NCBI RefSeq assembly: GCF_023169965.1
Contig: NZ_AP025592.1
Location: forward strand, 4,216,001 to 4,280,000
Source: Anaeromyxobacter paludicola
GTDB lineage: Bacteria > Myxococcota > Myxococcia > Myxococcales > Anaeromyxobacteraceae
DNA: 64,000 nucleotides
Direction: 5' to 3'
Below, piece by piece: positions 24,764 to 32,511 of the stretch; positions within the stretch are counted from its first letter, which is position 1, and each line of letters starts with the position of its first letter. Below the pieces are notes generated by a model. It saw only the letters and a program-made list of their open reading frames with translations, was not told where the DNA came from and ran no database searches. The position numbers and the translations under genes are program-made.

Positions 24764-24795
24764 ACGCCCCCTGATCCGGGAGGATCAGGGGGCGT
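24764..24795 (-). terminator. intrinsic terminator of the porin-cytochrome operon
   Basis: A perfect 14-bp stem (ACGCCCCCTGATCC with GGATCAGGGGGCGT) and a 4-base loop lie 25 bases past the last cytochrome stop codon. On the minus strand a moderately T-rich stretch (TTGTCATTAT) follows. It may also stop transcripts arriving from mpl. Confidence 0.8.
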
Positions 24796-24820
24796 CTTGC
24801 TTCAGGCCCTTCGCCGGCTG

Positions 24821-25888
24821 CTACGTCCCGCTCGTGTGGCAGACGCGGCACATCGGCGTCTTCGCGATGTCGCTCGCCGGGTGCTGGCTCGAGTAGCCGG
24901 CCGGGTGCGGGTTCCCGCCGATGCCGCCCACGCGGTGGCAGGTGGCGCAGATCGACGCCGCGCCCTGGTCGTGGCAGGCGGCGCAGGCGACGATGTTGTT
25001 GCGCGCCGCGGTGCCGTGGAACTCACCCGAGCCGCGGGTCACCCAGCCCCGGGGGTGCGGGTTGCGCGTCCCCGCCTGGCCCAGGTTCTTCCCGCTCGAG
25101 AGCCGCTGCTCCTCGTGGCAGCTCTGGCAGAAGCCGCTGCCGTGGCAGCGGCGGCAGCTGGCCGGATCGGCGCTCGCCTCGATCTGGTGGCGCGAGACGT
25201 AGTCGCCGCGGTGGATGAAGTCGGCCTGCACCTTCTCCGGGAAGATGAGCGACGGCTTCATGGGCCGGGTCTCGGTCGAGTGGCACTGGGCGCAGTAGGT
25301 CTGGTCGTGGCAGACGGCGCAGGTGGCGGCGCTGTTGCGCGCGTACTGGGCGTGATCCTTCCGGAAGTTGCCCACGTGCGCGAAGGCGCTGACCGGCTTG
25401 AGCGGGTAGCTCTTGAGGTCCACGTGGCAGGGCTGGCAGCGCGCCTGCGCGAACTCCTCGGAGTGGTGGTGGCAGGCGGTGCAGGTGGCCATCGGCGGCG
25501 TGGCCGAGGACTTCTGCGCCGGATCCGAGAGCACCTGGTGGCAGCCCTCGCACTTGTTGTTCACCTTGGGCAGGTGGTCGGCGTGCGAGAAGGTGATCTT
25601 GCTGTCCTTGAAGTCGGCCGGCTTCCGCAGCCCGGCCGCCGCGGCGGCCACCGCCGGCTCCTTGGCGGTGTCGTGGCAGTCGCCGCACTTCGCCGCCGTC
25701 GGGAGCTGGTCCCAGGCCACCTTGGCCTGCTTCTGGATGGCGTCGTGGCAGTCGGTGCAGCCGAAGCCGAGGTGCTTCGAGTGCGGGAAGACCACCTTCG
25801 CCGACCGCTGCTCGGGGTTCTTGAGGGCGCTGCAGCCGGCGAGCGCCAGGGTGGCGGCGGCGGCGACGACGAGCTGGCGGGCGTTCAT
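24821..25888 (-). CDS. 12-haem c-type cytochrome lipoprotein
   Basis: The 355-residue protein has a lipoprotein signal (LALAGC) and twelve CxxCH haem-binding motifs, in order CTDCH, CGDCH, CEGCH, CTACH, CQPCH, CAVCH, CAQCH, CRRCH, CQSCH, CAACH, CATCH and CRVCH. Extra histidines between them can serve as distal ligands. It should be exported, loaded with haem c and anchored to a membrane. It is the third gene of the operon, and its ATG overlaps the beta-barrel stop (TGATG). By analogy with porin-cytochrome complexes it would carry electrons on one face of the outer membrane. Which face is not shown by sequence. Confidence 0.9.
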   Translation of the reverse strand: MNARQLVVAAAATLALAGCSALKNPEQRSAKVVFPHSKHLGFGCTDCHDAIQKQAKVAWDQLPTAAKCGDCHDTAKEPAVAAAAAGLRKPADFKDSKITFSHADHLPKVNNKCEGCHQVLSDPAQKSSATPPMATCTACHHHSEEFAQARCQPCHVDLKSYPLKPVSAFAHVGNFRKDHAQYARNSAATCAVCHDQTYCAQCHSTETRPMKPSLIFPEKVQADFIHRGDYVSRHQIEASADPASCRRCHGSGFCQSCHEEQRLSSGKNLGQAGTRNPHPRGWVTRGSGEFHGTAARNNIVACAACHDQGAASICATCHRVGGIGGNPHPAGYSSQHPASDIAKTPMCRVCHTSGT

Positions 25889-27201
25889 CACCGCACCTCC
25901 CGCACGTGGTAGGTCTGGTTGTAGACGAGCTTGGCCATGAATTCGAGCTGGTCGGAGACGAAGGGGGTGGCGCCGCCGGCCGCCGACACCTGGGCGCGGA
26001 ACCCGCCGCCGAGGTCGTAGCCGGCCGTGGCGGTGGCCAGCAGGCTGGTGCGCTCGCCGTTCACGCGCTGCTCGAAGTAGAAGCCCTGCAGGTCGAGCGT
26101 GAGCGCGAGCCGGCCCAGCTCCTGGCCGCCGAAGAGGCGCGCCTCGCTGTAGCCGTTGTCGGTGTTGTGCAGGTAGCGCAGCTCCCCGCCGACGGTGGTG
26201 TAGGGGCTGTACGGGTGGACGGTGCCCTTGAGGCGGGCGTCGTGGCCGGTCCCGCCCGGCTCGAAGAGCGCGTGGTAGATGCCGTCCACCCCCACGCCCA
26301 GGCAGGGCGCGAGGTGGATCGTGCCGCCCACGTTGTCCTGCTTGCCGTTCGAGAAGACCGCCAGGATCGAGTCGCGGGGCAGGAACAGGTCGGGCTCGAG
26401 GTGGCTGTAGTCGGCCGCCAGCGACAGCTTGCGGCTCATCTGCCAGGTGGCCATCGCGGTGCCCTCGGCGAGGCGGGCCTCGTACAGGCTGTAGTCCACG
26501 AAGCCGTTCAGCGTGAGCGCGCGGAGCGGCGTGATGCGCAGGTCGCCGCCGAGGTCCTGGCGCGACAGCTCGCCGTGGTCGACGGCCCAGGCGAAGGAGG
26601 CGCCGGCCTCGAACCAGCCCGGGAGCAGGTACGACACGCGGCCGCCGCCGGCGTAGTCGCCGCGGGTCGGGTTGGTGGTCCGGTCGGTGCCGACCGCGTC
26701 GAAGCGCGAGGCGACCGGCTTGCCGAAGTAGCCCGAGATGCCGAGGTTCGCGGGGAGGCGGACGGCGGCGTCCACGCCGTCGAGGTGGAGCATGCGGGCG
26801 TTGCCCTCGACCACGTGCTGGCGCCCGAGCCGCACCGTCAGCGCGCGCGAGAAGAGGTCGCCGCGGACGTACGCGAGGTCGAGGTCGCCCGAGAAGTCGC
26901 TCGACTGCCCCAGACCCGGCTGCCACCGGTGGTCGGCGAGCTCCAGCCCGCCCCAGGTGCTGAGCTCGAGCTGCAGGTTCTCGACCACCGGGTTCTGGAT
27001 GTCGCGCGCGGAGAGGCTGAGCAGCTCCAGCAGCGGCACCACCGTCCGCAGCTCCACGGTCTGCGACACCGAGGTGCTGGCCGGGAGCCGGAACTCCTGC
27101 CGGCCCATCAACATCGTGGTGGAGCTCACCTCGACCGTGTCGGCCCGGGCGCCGGTCGAAGCGAGGACGAGGGCGGCGGCTGCCGCAAGTCGGATTCGCA
27201 T
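25888..27201 (-). CDS. outer-membrane beta-barrel protein of a porin-cytochrome complex
   Basis: The 437-residue protein has a signal peptide (LAAAAALVLASTGARA) and then alternating hydrophobic/polar strands throughout: many Tyr/Trp/Phe girdle residues, GYDLGGGFRAQVSAAGG and a final strand LEFMAKLVYNQTYHVREVR. This is the composition of an outer-membrane barrel. It has no CxxC motifs. It sits between two multihaem cytochrome genes, 12 bases after the first and overlapping the second, the arrangement of the porin in metal-reducing conduits of Geobacter type. Direct similarity to a named porin was not established. Confidence 0.75.
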   Translation of the reverse strand: MRIRLAAAAALVLASTGARADTVEVSSTTMLMGRQEFRLPASTSVSQTVELRTVVPLLELLSLSARDIQNPVVENLQLELSTWGGLELADHRWQPGLGQSSDFSGDLDLAYVRGDLFSRALTVRLGRQHVVEGNARMLHLDGVDAAVRLPANLGISGYFGKPVASRFDAVGTDRTTNPTRGDYAGGGRVSYLLPGWFEAGASFAWAVDHGELSRQDLGGDLRITPLRALTLNGFVDYSLYEARLAEGTAMATWQMSRKLSLAADYSHLEPDLFLPRDSILAVFSNGKQDNVGGTIHLAPCLGVGVDGIYHALFEPGGTGHDARLKGTVHPYSPYTTVGGELRYLHNTDNGYSEARLFGGQELGRLALTLDLQGFYFEQRVNGERTSLLATATAGYDLGGGFRAQVSAAGGATPFVSDQLEFMAKLVYNQTYHVREVR

Positions 27202-27213
27202 GGACGACGCTCC

Positions 27214-28254
27214 TTAGAAGTCGAGGATCCCGTTGACGTGGGCGGACTTGTCCTTGATGACCTTGTTCGTGCCGCCGGTGCGGGTGTGGCAGTCGCCGCA
27301 GCTGGTCTGGGACGGGTCGTGGTTGGTGGGCGGGTAGCCGTGGCAGGTGTTGCACTGGGCCGACGAGCCGTCCGCGACCCAGACCGGCGTCTTGGTGGTG
27401 CCGCCGGTCGAGGCGAGGCCGGTGCGCGGCGACGCGCTCGGCGTGGTGGTGCCGTTGCCGTGGCAGTAGGTGCTCGAGCACTTCCCGGTGTTCGGGTCGT
27501 ACGCCGGCGTGAGCCCGGTGGTGGCGGCGAGCTTGCCGGTGAAGTCGATGGAGACGTTGGAGGGCGGCGAGACGTGGCACTCGGTGCAGGCGAGCCCCTG
27601 CGAGATCGGGGAGCTCACGTGCGCCGCGTGGATGCCGGTCACGCCCGTGCCGAGGGTCACCTGGCCGTCGAGGTGGGTGGCCGGATCGAGCGCGCCGAAC
27701 GGCGTGATCGAGGGCGCGTGGCAGTTGGCGCAGGCGGTCTGCGCGATGCGCGGGTCGTGGTCGGTGGGCGGGATGCCGTGGCAGGTGCCGCAGGCGGCGG
27801 AGCTGGGCGGGTCCTCCCACCTGGGCGCGGTGAGGATGCCGCCGGCGCTGACGCCCGTGCCGCCGTGGCAGTAGACGTTGCTGCAGGTCCGGGTGGCCGG
27901 GTCGAACACGGCCGCCGGCTGCTTCGCCCCGAAGGGCCCGAGGTCGAACCGGACCTGGGCCGGCTTCGGGACCGCCTGGCCGTTGGCCTGGACGATGTGC
28001 CCCGGGTCGTTCACGGCGTGCGGCTTGAAGTGGCAGCTGTCGCAGTCGAGCGGCTTCTGCAGCACCGCGCCCGAGGGCGAGCCCGAGCCGAGCGGATCCA
28101 CGTGCGCGAGGTGGGCCCCGGTGGCCGGCGGCATCCCGTGGCACGTCGTGCAGGTGGTCTGGTCGTTCGCCACCACCGTCTCCCGGCTCGACCCGCAGCC
28201 GGCTCCGACGAGTCCGGCCGCGAGGACCAGGACCGCTCGCAGAGGTCTACCCAT
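27214..28254 (-). CDS. multihaem cytochrome c lipoprotein with CxxCH and CxxxxCH motifs
   Basis: The 346-residue protein has a lipobox (VGAGC) and nine haem-binding motifs. Seven are CxxCH (CTTCH, CDSCH, CGTCH, CANCH, CTECH, CNTCH, CGDCH) and two are CSNVYCH and CSSTYCH, i.e. CxxxxCH. Repeated units of CxxxxCH followed by CxxCH are the mark of the Geobacter/Anaeromyxobacter cytochrome family. It is first in the operon and begins at an ATG with GGGAGAG upstream. A likely role is extracellular or periplasmic electron transfer to a terminal acceptor together with the barrel and the 12-haem protein. Confidence 0.9.
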   Translation of the reverse strand: MGRPLRAVLVLAAGLVGAGCGSSRETVVANDQTTCTTCHGMPPATGAHLAHVDPLGSGSPSGAVLQKPLDCDSCHFKPHAVNDPGHIVQANGQAVPKPAQVRFDLGPFGAKQPAAVFDPATRTCSNVYCHGGTGVSAGGILTAPRWEDPPSSAACGTCHGIPPTDHDPRIAQTACANCHAPSITPFGALDPATHLDGQVTLGTGVTGIHAAHVSSPISQGLACTECHVSPPSNVSIDFTGKLAATTGLTPAYDPNTGKCSSTYCHGNGTTTPSASPRTGLASTGGTTKTPVWVADGSSAQCNTCHGYPPTNHDPSQTSCGDCHTRTGGTNKVIKDKSAHVNGILDF

Positions 28255-28376
28255 GGTTCTCTCTCCCTCAGGCTCGAAGCGACCGCGTTGGACGCCCGCC
28301 AAAGGCGCTCCGGGACCGGGCGCGTGAACGCCCTTTTTCGGAGGCGGACGATGGCACGACGCCGGAAGATTACGCC

Positions 28377-28390
28377 TTGAGCAAGGTCAA
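28377..28390. promoter_or_regulatory. possible FNR/CRP-family site TTGA-N6-TCAA
   Basis: TTGAGCAAGGTCAA has the outer half-site bases and spacing of an FNR box (TTGAT-N4-ATCAA) but lacks the inner T and A. It lies in the AT-enriched divergent region, 123 bases upstream of the cytochrome operon start and 103 upstream of the TlpA-like gene. Confidence 0.35.
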
Positions 28391-28476
28391 GGGATCCGGA
28401 TTTTCTCCAAAGCTACAAAGGGGTGCACGAGCGCTTCGCCTCTCGGTGAAGGGTGACCGGAAGGGGCCCGTGCGGT

Positions 28477-28482
28477 TACATT
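28477..28482 (+). promoter_or_regulatory. candidate -10 hexamer (TACATT) of the TlpA-like gene
   Basis: TACATT ends 10 bases before the ATG at 28493, with no Shine-Dalgarno sequence between. It is another member of the TAnnnT set. Confidence 0.45.
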
Positions 28483-28492
28483 CGGCGGACCC

Positions 28493-29014
28493 ATGCGAGT
28501 GTCCCCGTCGTCCGCCGCCGTCCTCCTCGCCGCCCTCCTCTCCGCCGCCTGCGCCGGCCCGCACGCGAACGTCCGCGCCGCCGCCAAGATCGGCCAGCCG
28601 CTCGCCGTCGACGGCACCGACCTCAACGGCCGCCGCCTCGACCTCGCCGAGGGGCAGGGGAAGGTGCGGATCGTCGACTTCTGGGCGACCTGGTGCGAGC
28701 CGTGCAAGGAATACTTCCCCGCCCTCGACCGGCTCTACCTCGAGCTCGGCGAGCGCGGCTTCGCCGTTTACGCGGTGGCCTTCGACGAGGACCAGGCGCA
28801 GCTCCCGCCCTTCCTCGCCGCGGTCCCGGTCCACTTCGGCATCTACTGGGACAAGGGCGGCGCGGCGAACGCGTCCCGCTACGAGGTGGCGCGGCTGCCC
28901 ACCACCCTCGTCGTGGACCGGCGCGGGGTGATCCGCTTCGTCCACGAGGGCTACGACGCGACCACCTTCGCGGACGAGCGGCGCGAGGTGGAGCAGCTCC
29001 TCGCCGAGCCCTAG
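28493..29014 (+). CDS. TlpA/ResA-type thioredoxin-fold lipoprotein
   Basis: The 173-residue protein has a lipoprotein signal (LLSAAC) and a periplasmic thioredoxin domain. The redox motif WATWCEPCKEYFP and cis-Pro region RLPTTLVVDRRG match TlpA/ResA proteins that reduce apocytochrome cysteines before haem attachment. Its position beside the multihaem cytochrome operon (divergent, shared 238-base control region) makes a role in cytochrome maturation or cysteine reduction attractive. It overlaps the convergent HDAC-family gene by 4 bases. Confidence 0.88.
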   Translation: MRVSPSSAAVLLAALLSAACAGPHANVRAAAKIGQPLAVDGTDLNGRRLDLAEGQGKVRIVDFWATWCEPCKEYFPALDRLYLELGERGFAVYAVAFDEDQAQLPPFLAAVPVHFGIYWDKGGAANASRYEVARLPTTLVVDRRGVIRFVHEGYDATTFADERREVEQLLAEP

Positions 29015-30774
29015 GCCCCGCGCCCTTCGGCCGGCGCCCGGTTCCAGTCGAAGTGGACGCGGTCGCGCTCCGCCTGGACGGCGGCGAGGTCGCGCGGCGC
29101 GGGCTCGAGCCAGAAGGCCATCTCGTCGGCCTCCCAGGCGTAGGGCTGGCCGTTCATGAGGATGCGCCCCTCCGACACCGCGAGGGTGGACTCGCGCAGG
29201 GGCAGGCCGGCGAGGTCGCGCACCATCGCCTCGAACCGGCCCTGCCGGCCCGGATCGACGAAGGCGAAGTTGTGCCGGGCGCCGAAGGCGGTGTGGTACC
29301 AGGCCGGGCGGAACGCCACGCCGGCGAGGCCGAGCCGCTTCGCCATGAGGGCCGTCATCTCGCCCGCCTCGCGCGCGAGCCCCAGGCCCGGCACCTCCTG
29401 CCCGGGGAGGCGCGGCCGCTTCTCGCTGAAGCGGGCCCGGGGGTTCCGCAGGCTCGCCCAGTGCACGTAGAGCACGTCGCGCCCGGCCACCCGCCGCCGC
29501 TCGTAGACGAACTCGAGGAGCAGCTCCTCCCGCCCGCGCGAGGTGGCGAAGAGCCGGAGCCGGTCGCCCGGGTTGGCCCGGTCGAACTCCACCCGGAAGC
29601 GCTCGAACCCGAGCCGCGTCAGGTGGTCGAGGATGCCGTAGCGGTAGAGGGCGTGCTCGAGGCCGGACCGGGTGTAGTAGCCGAGGAGCAGCCGGTCCCG
29701 CTGCGGGCGCAGCCCGAGCGCCTCCTCGAGGTCCGCGGCGGAGAAGTCGCCCGACTCGCCCAGCGACTCCTGCGGGATGGTGGCCGAGATGTCGGCGAAG
29801 CGGGCCTGCAGCGGGTCGTAGTCGGCGGGGATGGGGTCGAGCGCGCCGGTCGCCACCACCGTCCCGGTGCCGGCGAAGACGCGCCAGGCGTTCGGGCTGT
29901 AGCCGCCCGCCGGGAGCCAGACCGAGGGGACGCCCTCCAGCTCGACCGCGACCCGCAGGTCGCGGCGGCGCGCCCCGTCGAGCGTGAGCCCGAGCTTCCC
30001 GAAGCGATCCCCCGCGAGGACGTCGCCGCCGGCGAGCACGAAGGCGAGGTCGGGGCGCGGCATCCGCCCGAGCAGCCCTTCCAGCGTCTCGAGGTACAGG
30101 TCGTCCCCGGCGCCCTCCGGCAGCACCGTCTCGTCCACGCGCGTGAGCGGCCCCCAGTCCGAGCCGGAGATGGAGCCGATCCAGGAGGGCGCGTCCGAGG
30201 CGAGGCAGCCCGCGATCCCGTCGGGCGGGTGGGCGTCGAGGTCGAGCACCACCGCGGTCCCCTCGAACCCCTCGGCCCGCAGCGCCGCCAGCGCGGCCGC
30301 CACGTCGTTCATCGGGCAGAAGCCGCCGGCGCTCCCGGGCCCGGCGTGGTGGAAGCCGCCGAGGAGGTTGAGCGCCGGCGCGCGGGTGCGCAGGGTCTCG
30401 CGCGCGGCCTCGAGCGTGCCGCCGCAGGCGAGGCGGGCGGTGTTCACGAGCTCGTCGGTCGGCACGTCCGAGGGGTCCACCGCGAAGATGCGCGCCAGCG
30501 TCTCCGGCCGCCCGAGCGAGTCGAGGAGCTCGAGGGTGTGCACGCGGTCGAGGTCGGCGAACGGGATCCGGTGCGGCGCGCGCAGGCTCGACGCCGGCAC
30601 CGCCCCCGACTCGAGCAGCCACCAGGCGACGAAGTCGGCCCGGCGCGGCTCGACGCCGGCCGACTGCTCCAGGCCGGAGAGCGGGATCCGGTAGGCGGGC
30701 GAGTACCAGACGGTCACGTCGCGCCGGCGCAGCCAGCTCTTCAGGCGGTAGGCGAGCGATCGGAGCCCGGGCAC
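29011..30774 (-). CDS. histone deacetylase-family hydrolase fused to an unknown C-terminal domain
   Basis: The N-terminal ~335 of 587 residues form an HDAC/acetoin-utilisation-type amidohydrolase. GGFHHAGPG holds the paired catalytic His, VVLDLDAHPPDG the zinc Asp/His (the usual HHGDG reads HPPDG), VLAGGDVLAGDRFG the second zinc Asp and PAGGYSPN the catalytic Tyr. Such enzymes deacetylate small molecules or proteins. The remaining ~250 residues are a separate domain with LRNPRARFSEKRPRLPGQE and PAWYHTAFGARHNF, not recognised. The GTG start follows a TACACT hexamer by 6 bases. Confidence 0.75.
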   Translation of the reverse strand: MPGLRSLAYRLKSWLRRRDVTVWYSPAYRIPLSGLEQSAGVEPRRADFVAWWLLESGAVPASSLRAPHRIPFADLDRVHTLELLDSLGRPETLARIFAVDPSDVPTDELVNTARLACGGTLEAARETLRTRAPALNLLGGFHHAGPGSAGGFCPMNDVAAALAALRAEGFEGTAVVLDLDAHPPDGIAGCLASDAPSWIGSISGSDWGPLTRVDETVLPEGAGDDLYLETLEGLLGRMPRPDLAFVLAGGDVLAGDRFGKLGLTLDGARRRDLRVAVELEGVPSVWLPAGGYSPNAWRVFAGTGTVVATGALDPIPADYDPLQARFADISATIPQESLGESGDFSAADLEEALGLRPQRDRLLLGYYTRSGLEHALYRYGILDHLTRLGFERFRVEFDRANPGDRLRLFATSRGREELLLEFVYERRRVAGRDVLYVHWASLRNPRARFSEKRPRLPGQEVPGLGLAREAGEMTALMAKRLGLAGVAFRPAWYHTAFGARHNFAFVDPGRQGRFEAMVRDLAGLPLRESTLAVSEGRILMNGQPYAWEADEMAFWLEPAPRDLAAVQAERDRVHFDWNRAPAEGRGA

Positions 30775-30780
30775 CCGGCG

Positions 30781-30786
30781 AGTGTA
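30781..30786 (-). promoter_or_regulatory. candidate -10 hexamer (TACACT) of the HDAC-family gene
   Basis: TACACT on the minus strand ends 6 bases before the GTG start at 30774. No Shine-Dalgarno sequence is present. Confidence 0.45.
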
Positions 30787-30875
30787 GACGAACGGCGCGG
30801 CGGGGGCGGAGCGCAGGAGGGGAGCGCCGGGCGGACGGGGGCGCGGAACCTGGGGCGCCGGGGGCCGGACCGCGC

Positions 30876-30881
30876 TATCCT
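30876..30881 (+). promoter_or_regulatory. candidate -10 hexamer (TATCCT) of suhB
   Basis: TATCCT lies 30 bases before the TTG start, leaving room for the visible AGGAGAG Shine-Dalgarno. This gene would have a short leader rather than none. Confidence 0.4.
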
Positions 30882-30911
30882 CCGCCGACCCTGGGGGGCC
30901 AGGAGAGCGTC

Positions 30912-31718
30912 TTGTCCGAGCGACACGAGCTGCGGGAGGCCTGCGCGGAGGCGGCGCGGCGAGGCGGTGCGGTGCTGCGCGAGCGCTTCGGGCAGCGGCG
31001 GACCATCGAGTACAAGGGCGGCATCGACCTCGTCACCGACGCCGACAAGGCGAGCGAGGAGGCCCTGCTCTCGTTCCTGCGGGCGCGCTTCCCCGACGCC
31101 GACGTGCTCGCCGAGGAGTCGGGCGCGAGCGGCGGCGGGCACGGGCGGCTCCGCTTCATCGTGGACCCGCTCGACGGCACCACCAACTACGCCCACGGCC
31201 TGCCGGTCTTCGCCTGCAACGTCGGCGTGGTGGACGAGCACGGGATCGCGGCCGGCGCCACCTACGACCCGCTGCGCGACGAGCTCTTCACCGCCGCGCG
31301 CGGCGAGGGGGCCACGCTGAACGGCGAGCCCCTGCGCGTCTCCGGCGCCGCCGAGCTGCGGCGGGCGCTGCTCTGCACCGGCTTCCCCTACGACATCCAC
31401 GAGCACTACGACCTGCCGCTCAGGCTCTTCGGCGCCTTCATGGTGAAGGCTCGCGCGGTGCGGCGGCTCGGCTCGGCCGCGCTCGACCTCGCCTACGTGG
31501 CCGCGGGCCGGCTCGACGGCTTCTGGGAGATGAAGCTCAAGCCCTGGGACATCGCGCCCGGGATCCTGATGGTGCGCGAGGCGGGCGGGCTCGTGAACGA
31601 CCTCGACGGCGGGGAGGGGATGCTCCGCACGGGCGACGTGGTCGCCGCCACCCCCGCGCTGCAGGAGCTGCTGCTCGAGACCATCGCCGAGGTGACGGCG
31701 CGGGGCGAGCCCGGGTAG
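30912..31718 (+). CDS. suhB: inositol-1-monophosphatase family protein
   Basis: The 268-residue Mg-dependent phosphatase has the family's metal site. DLVTDADKASEEAL comes first, then AEESG, then the signature FIVDPLDGTTNYAHG, and finally the C-terminal KPWDIAPGILMVREAGG. It hydrolyses inositol phosphates or related sugar phosphates, and SuhB proteins can also bind the transcription machinery. The start is TTG, supported by AGGAGAG 5 bases upstream. A hypothetical membrane protein follows after 6 bases and may be co-transcribed. Confidence 0.92.
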   Translation: MSERHELREACAEAARRGGAVLRERFGQRRTIEYKGGIDLVTDADKASEEALLSFLRARFPDADVLAEESGASGGGHGRLRFIVDPLDGTTNYAHGLPVFACNVGVVDEHGIAAGATYDPLRDELFTAARGEGATLNGEPLRVSGAAELRRALLCTGFPYDIHEHYDLPLRLFGAFMVKARAVRRLGSAALDLAYVAAGRLDGFWEMKLKPWDIAPGILMVREAGGLVNDLDGGEGMLRTGDVVAATPALQELLLETIAEVTARGEPG

Positions 31719-31724
31719 TCCGGC

Positions 31725-32480
31725 GTGAGCCGCATGCGCGTGGGCGAGGGGCAGGGGGCCGGGCCGCCCGGCGGGGGCGAGCGGACGCTGCTCGGCGCCC
31801 TCCTGCCGCGGGCGGCGCAGGCGGTGGCGGCGCGGCCCTCCCTTCGCTCCCTCTCCGGCCAGCTCGAGCTCGGGGCCGCCGGCCGCGCTCCGGCGGGCCG
31901 GGTGCTCGCGGCGCTCTTCCCGCCGCTCGACCGGGTGGCGCGCGCGGCGGGCGAGGGGCGCCCGGGCGTGATCTCCCCGGAGGAGCTGGAGCTCCTCGAC
32001 GGCTGGCTCGAGGGCGAGGTGGCGCGCTGGGCGGGGCGCTGGGAGGTGCTGGTCGCGGGGGCGCGCGGCGACCTGGGAGGCGCCGCCCGGACGCTGCTCG
32101 CCGAGCTCGCGGCGCGGACGCTGCCCGCGCGGATCGCCGGGCTGGCGCGCCGGCTCGGGGGAGGGGAGGCCGCGCCCGGGCCCGAGTCCGGCGAGCGGTC
32201 CCCGGGAGCGCCCGCCCAGATCCCGCCCGAGCGGGCGGGGCGGCTCGAGGACCTGCTCCTGGCGATGGCCTCGCGGCGCCCCGTCGATCTCGCCCCGCCG
32301 AGGCAAGCGCCCCGGCCTGCGAGCTCCGCCGCGGTCCACGGGGGGCCGGAGGATCCTCCGCCGGCGCTCCCGGTCCCGGCCGCGCCGGGTCCTGCTTCCG
32401 CCGCGCGGCGCCACGGAGCGGCGCTCGCCATCGCGGCGGTCCTCGCCCTCCTGCTCGCGGCGGCCTTGCGGGGCTGCTGA
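31725..32480 (+). CDS. hypothetical C-terminally membrane-anchored protein
   Basis: The 251 residues contain a helical N-terminal domain (about 25-150) rich in Leu, Ala, Arg and Glu, then a Pro/Ala linker, and end in a single hydrophobic segment AALAIAAVLALLLAAAL followed by RGC. That tail-anchor layout places the bulk in the cytosol. No family is recognised. The GTG at 31725 lies just past the suhB stop. An ATG nine bases later is an alternative. Confidence 0.55.
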   Translation: MSRMRVGEGQGAGPPGGGERTLLGALLPRAAQAVAARPSLRSLSGQLELGAAGRAPAGRVLAALFPPLDRVARAAGEGRPGVISPEELELLDGWLEGEVARWAGRWEVLVAGARGDLGGAARTLLAELAARTLPARIAGLARRLGGGEAAPGPESGERSPGAPAQIPPERAGRLEDLLLAMASRRPVDLAPPRQAPRPASSAAVHGGPEDPPPALPVPAAPGPASAARRHGAALAIAAVLALLLAAALRGC

Positions 32481-32511
32481 GTCGTGCATCGCCGGGCGAC
32501 GGCCTTCGCGT

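Noticed and set aside
24821-28144. A single ~1,100-codon cytochrome-like gene
   Set aside because: The frame reads through from the 12-haem cytochrome into the wrong frame of the barrel and the first cytochrome. Each of the three genes has its own signal peptide and start.
28350-28370. A sigma-54 promoter (TGGCACG...) before the TlpA-like gene
   Set aside because: TGGCACG is present, but the GC element at the required spacing is missing (GA instead).
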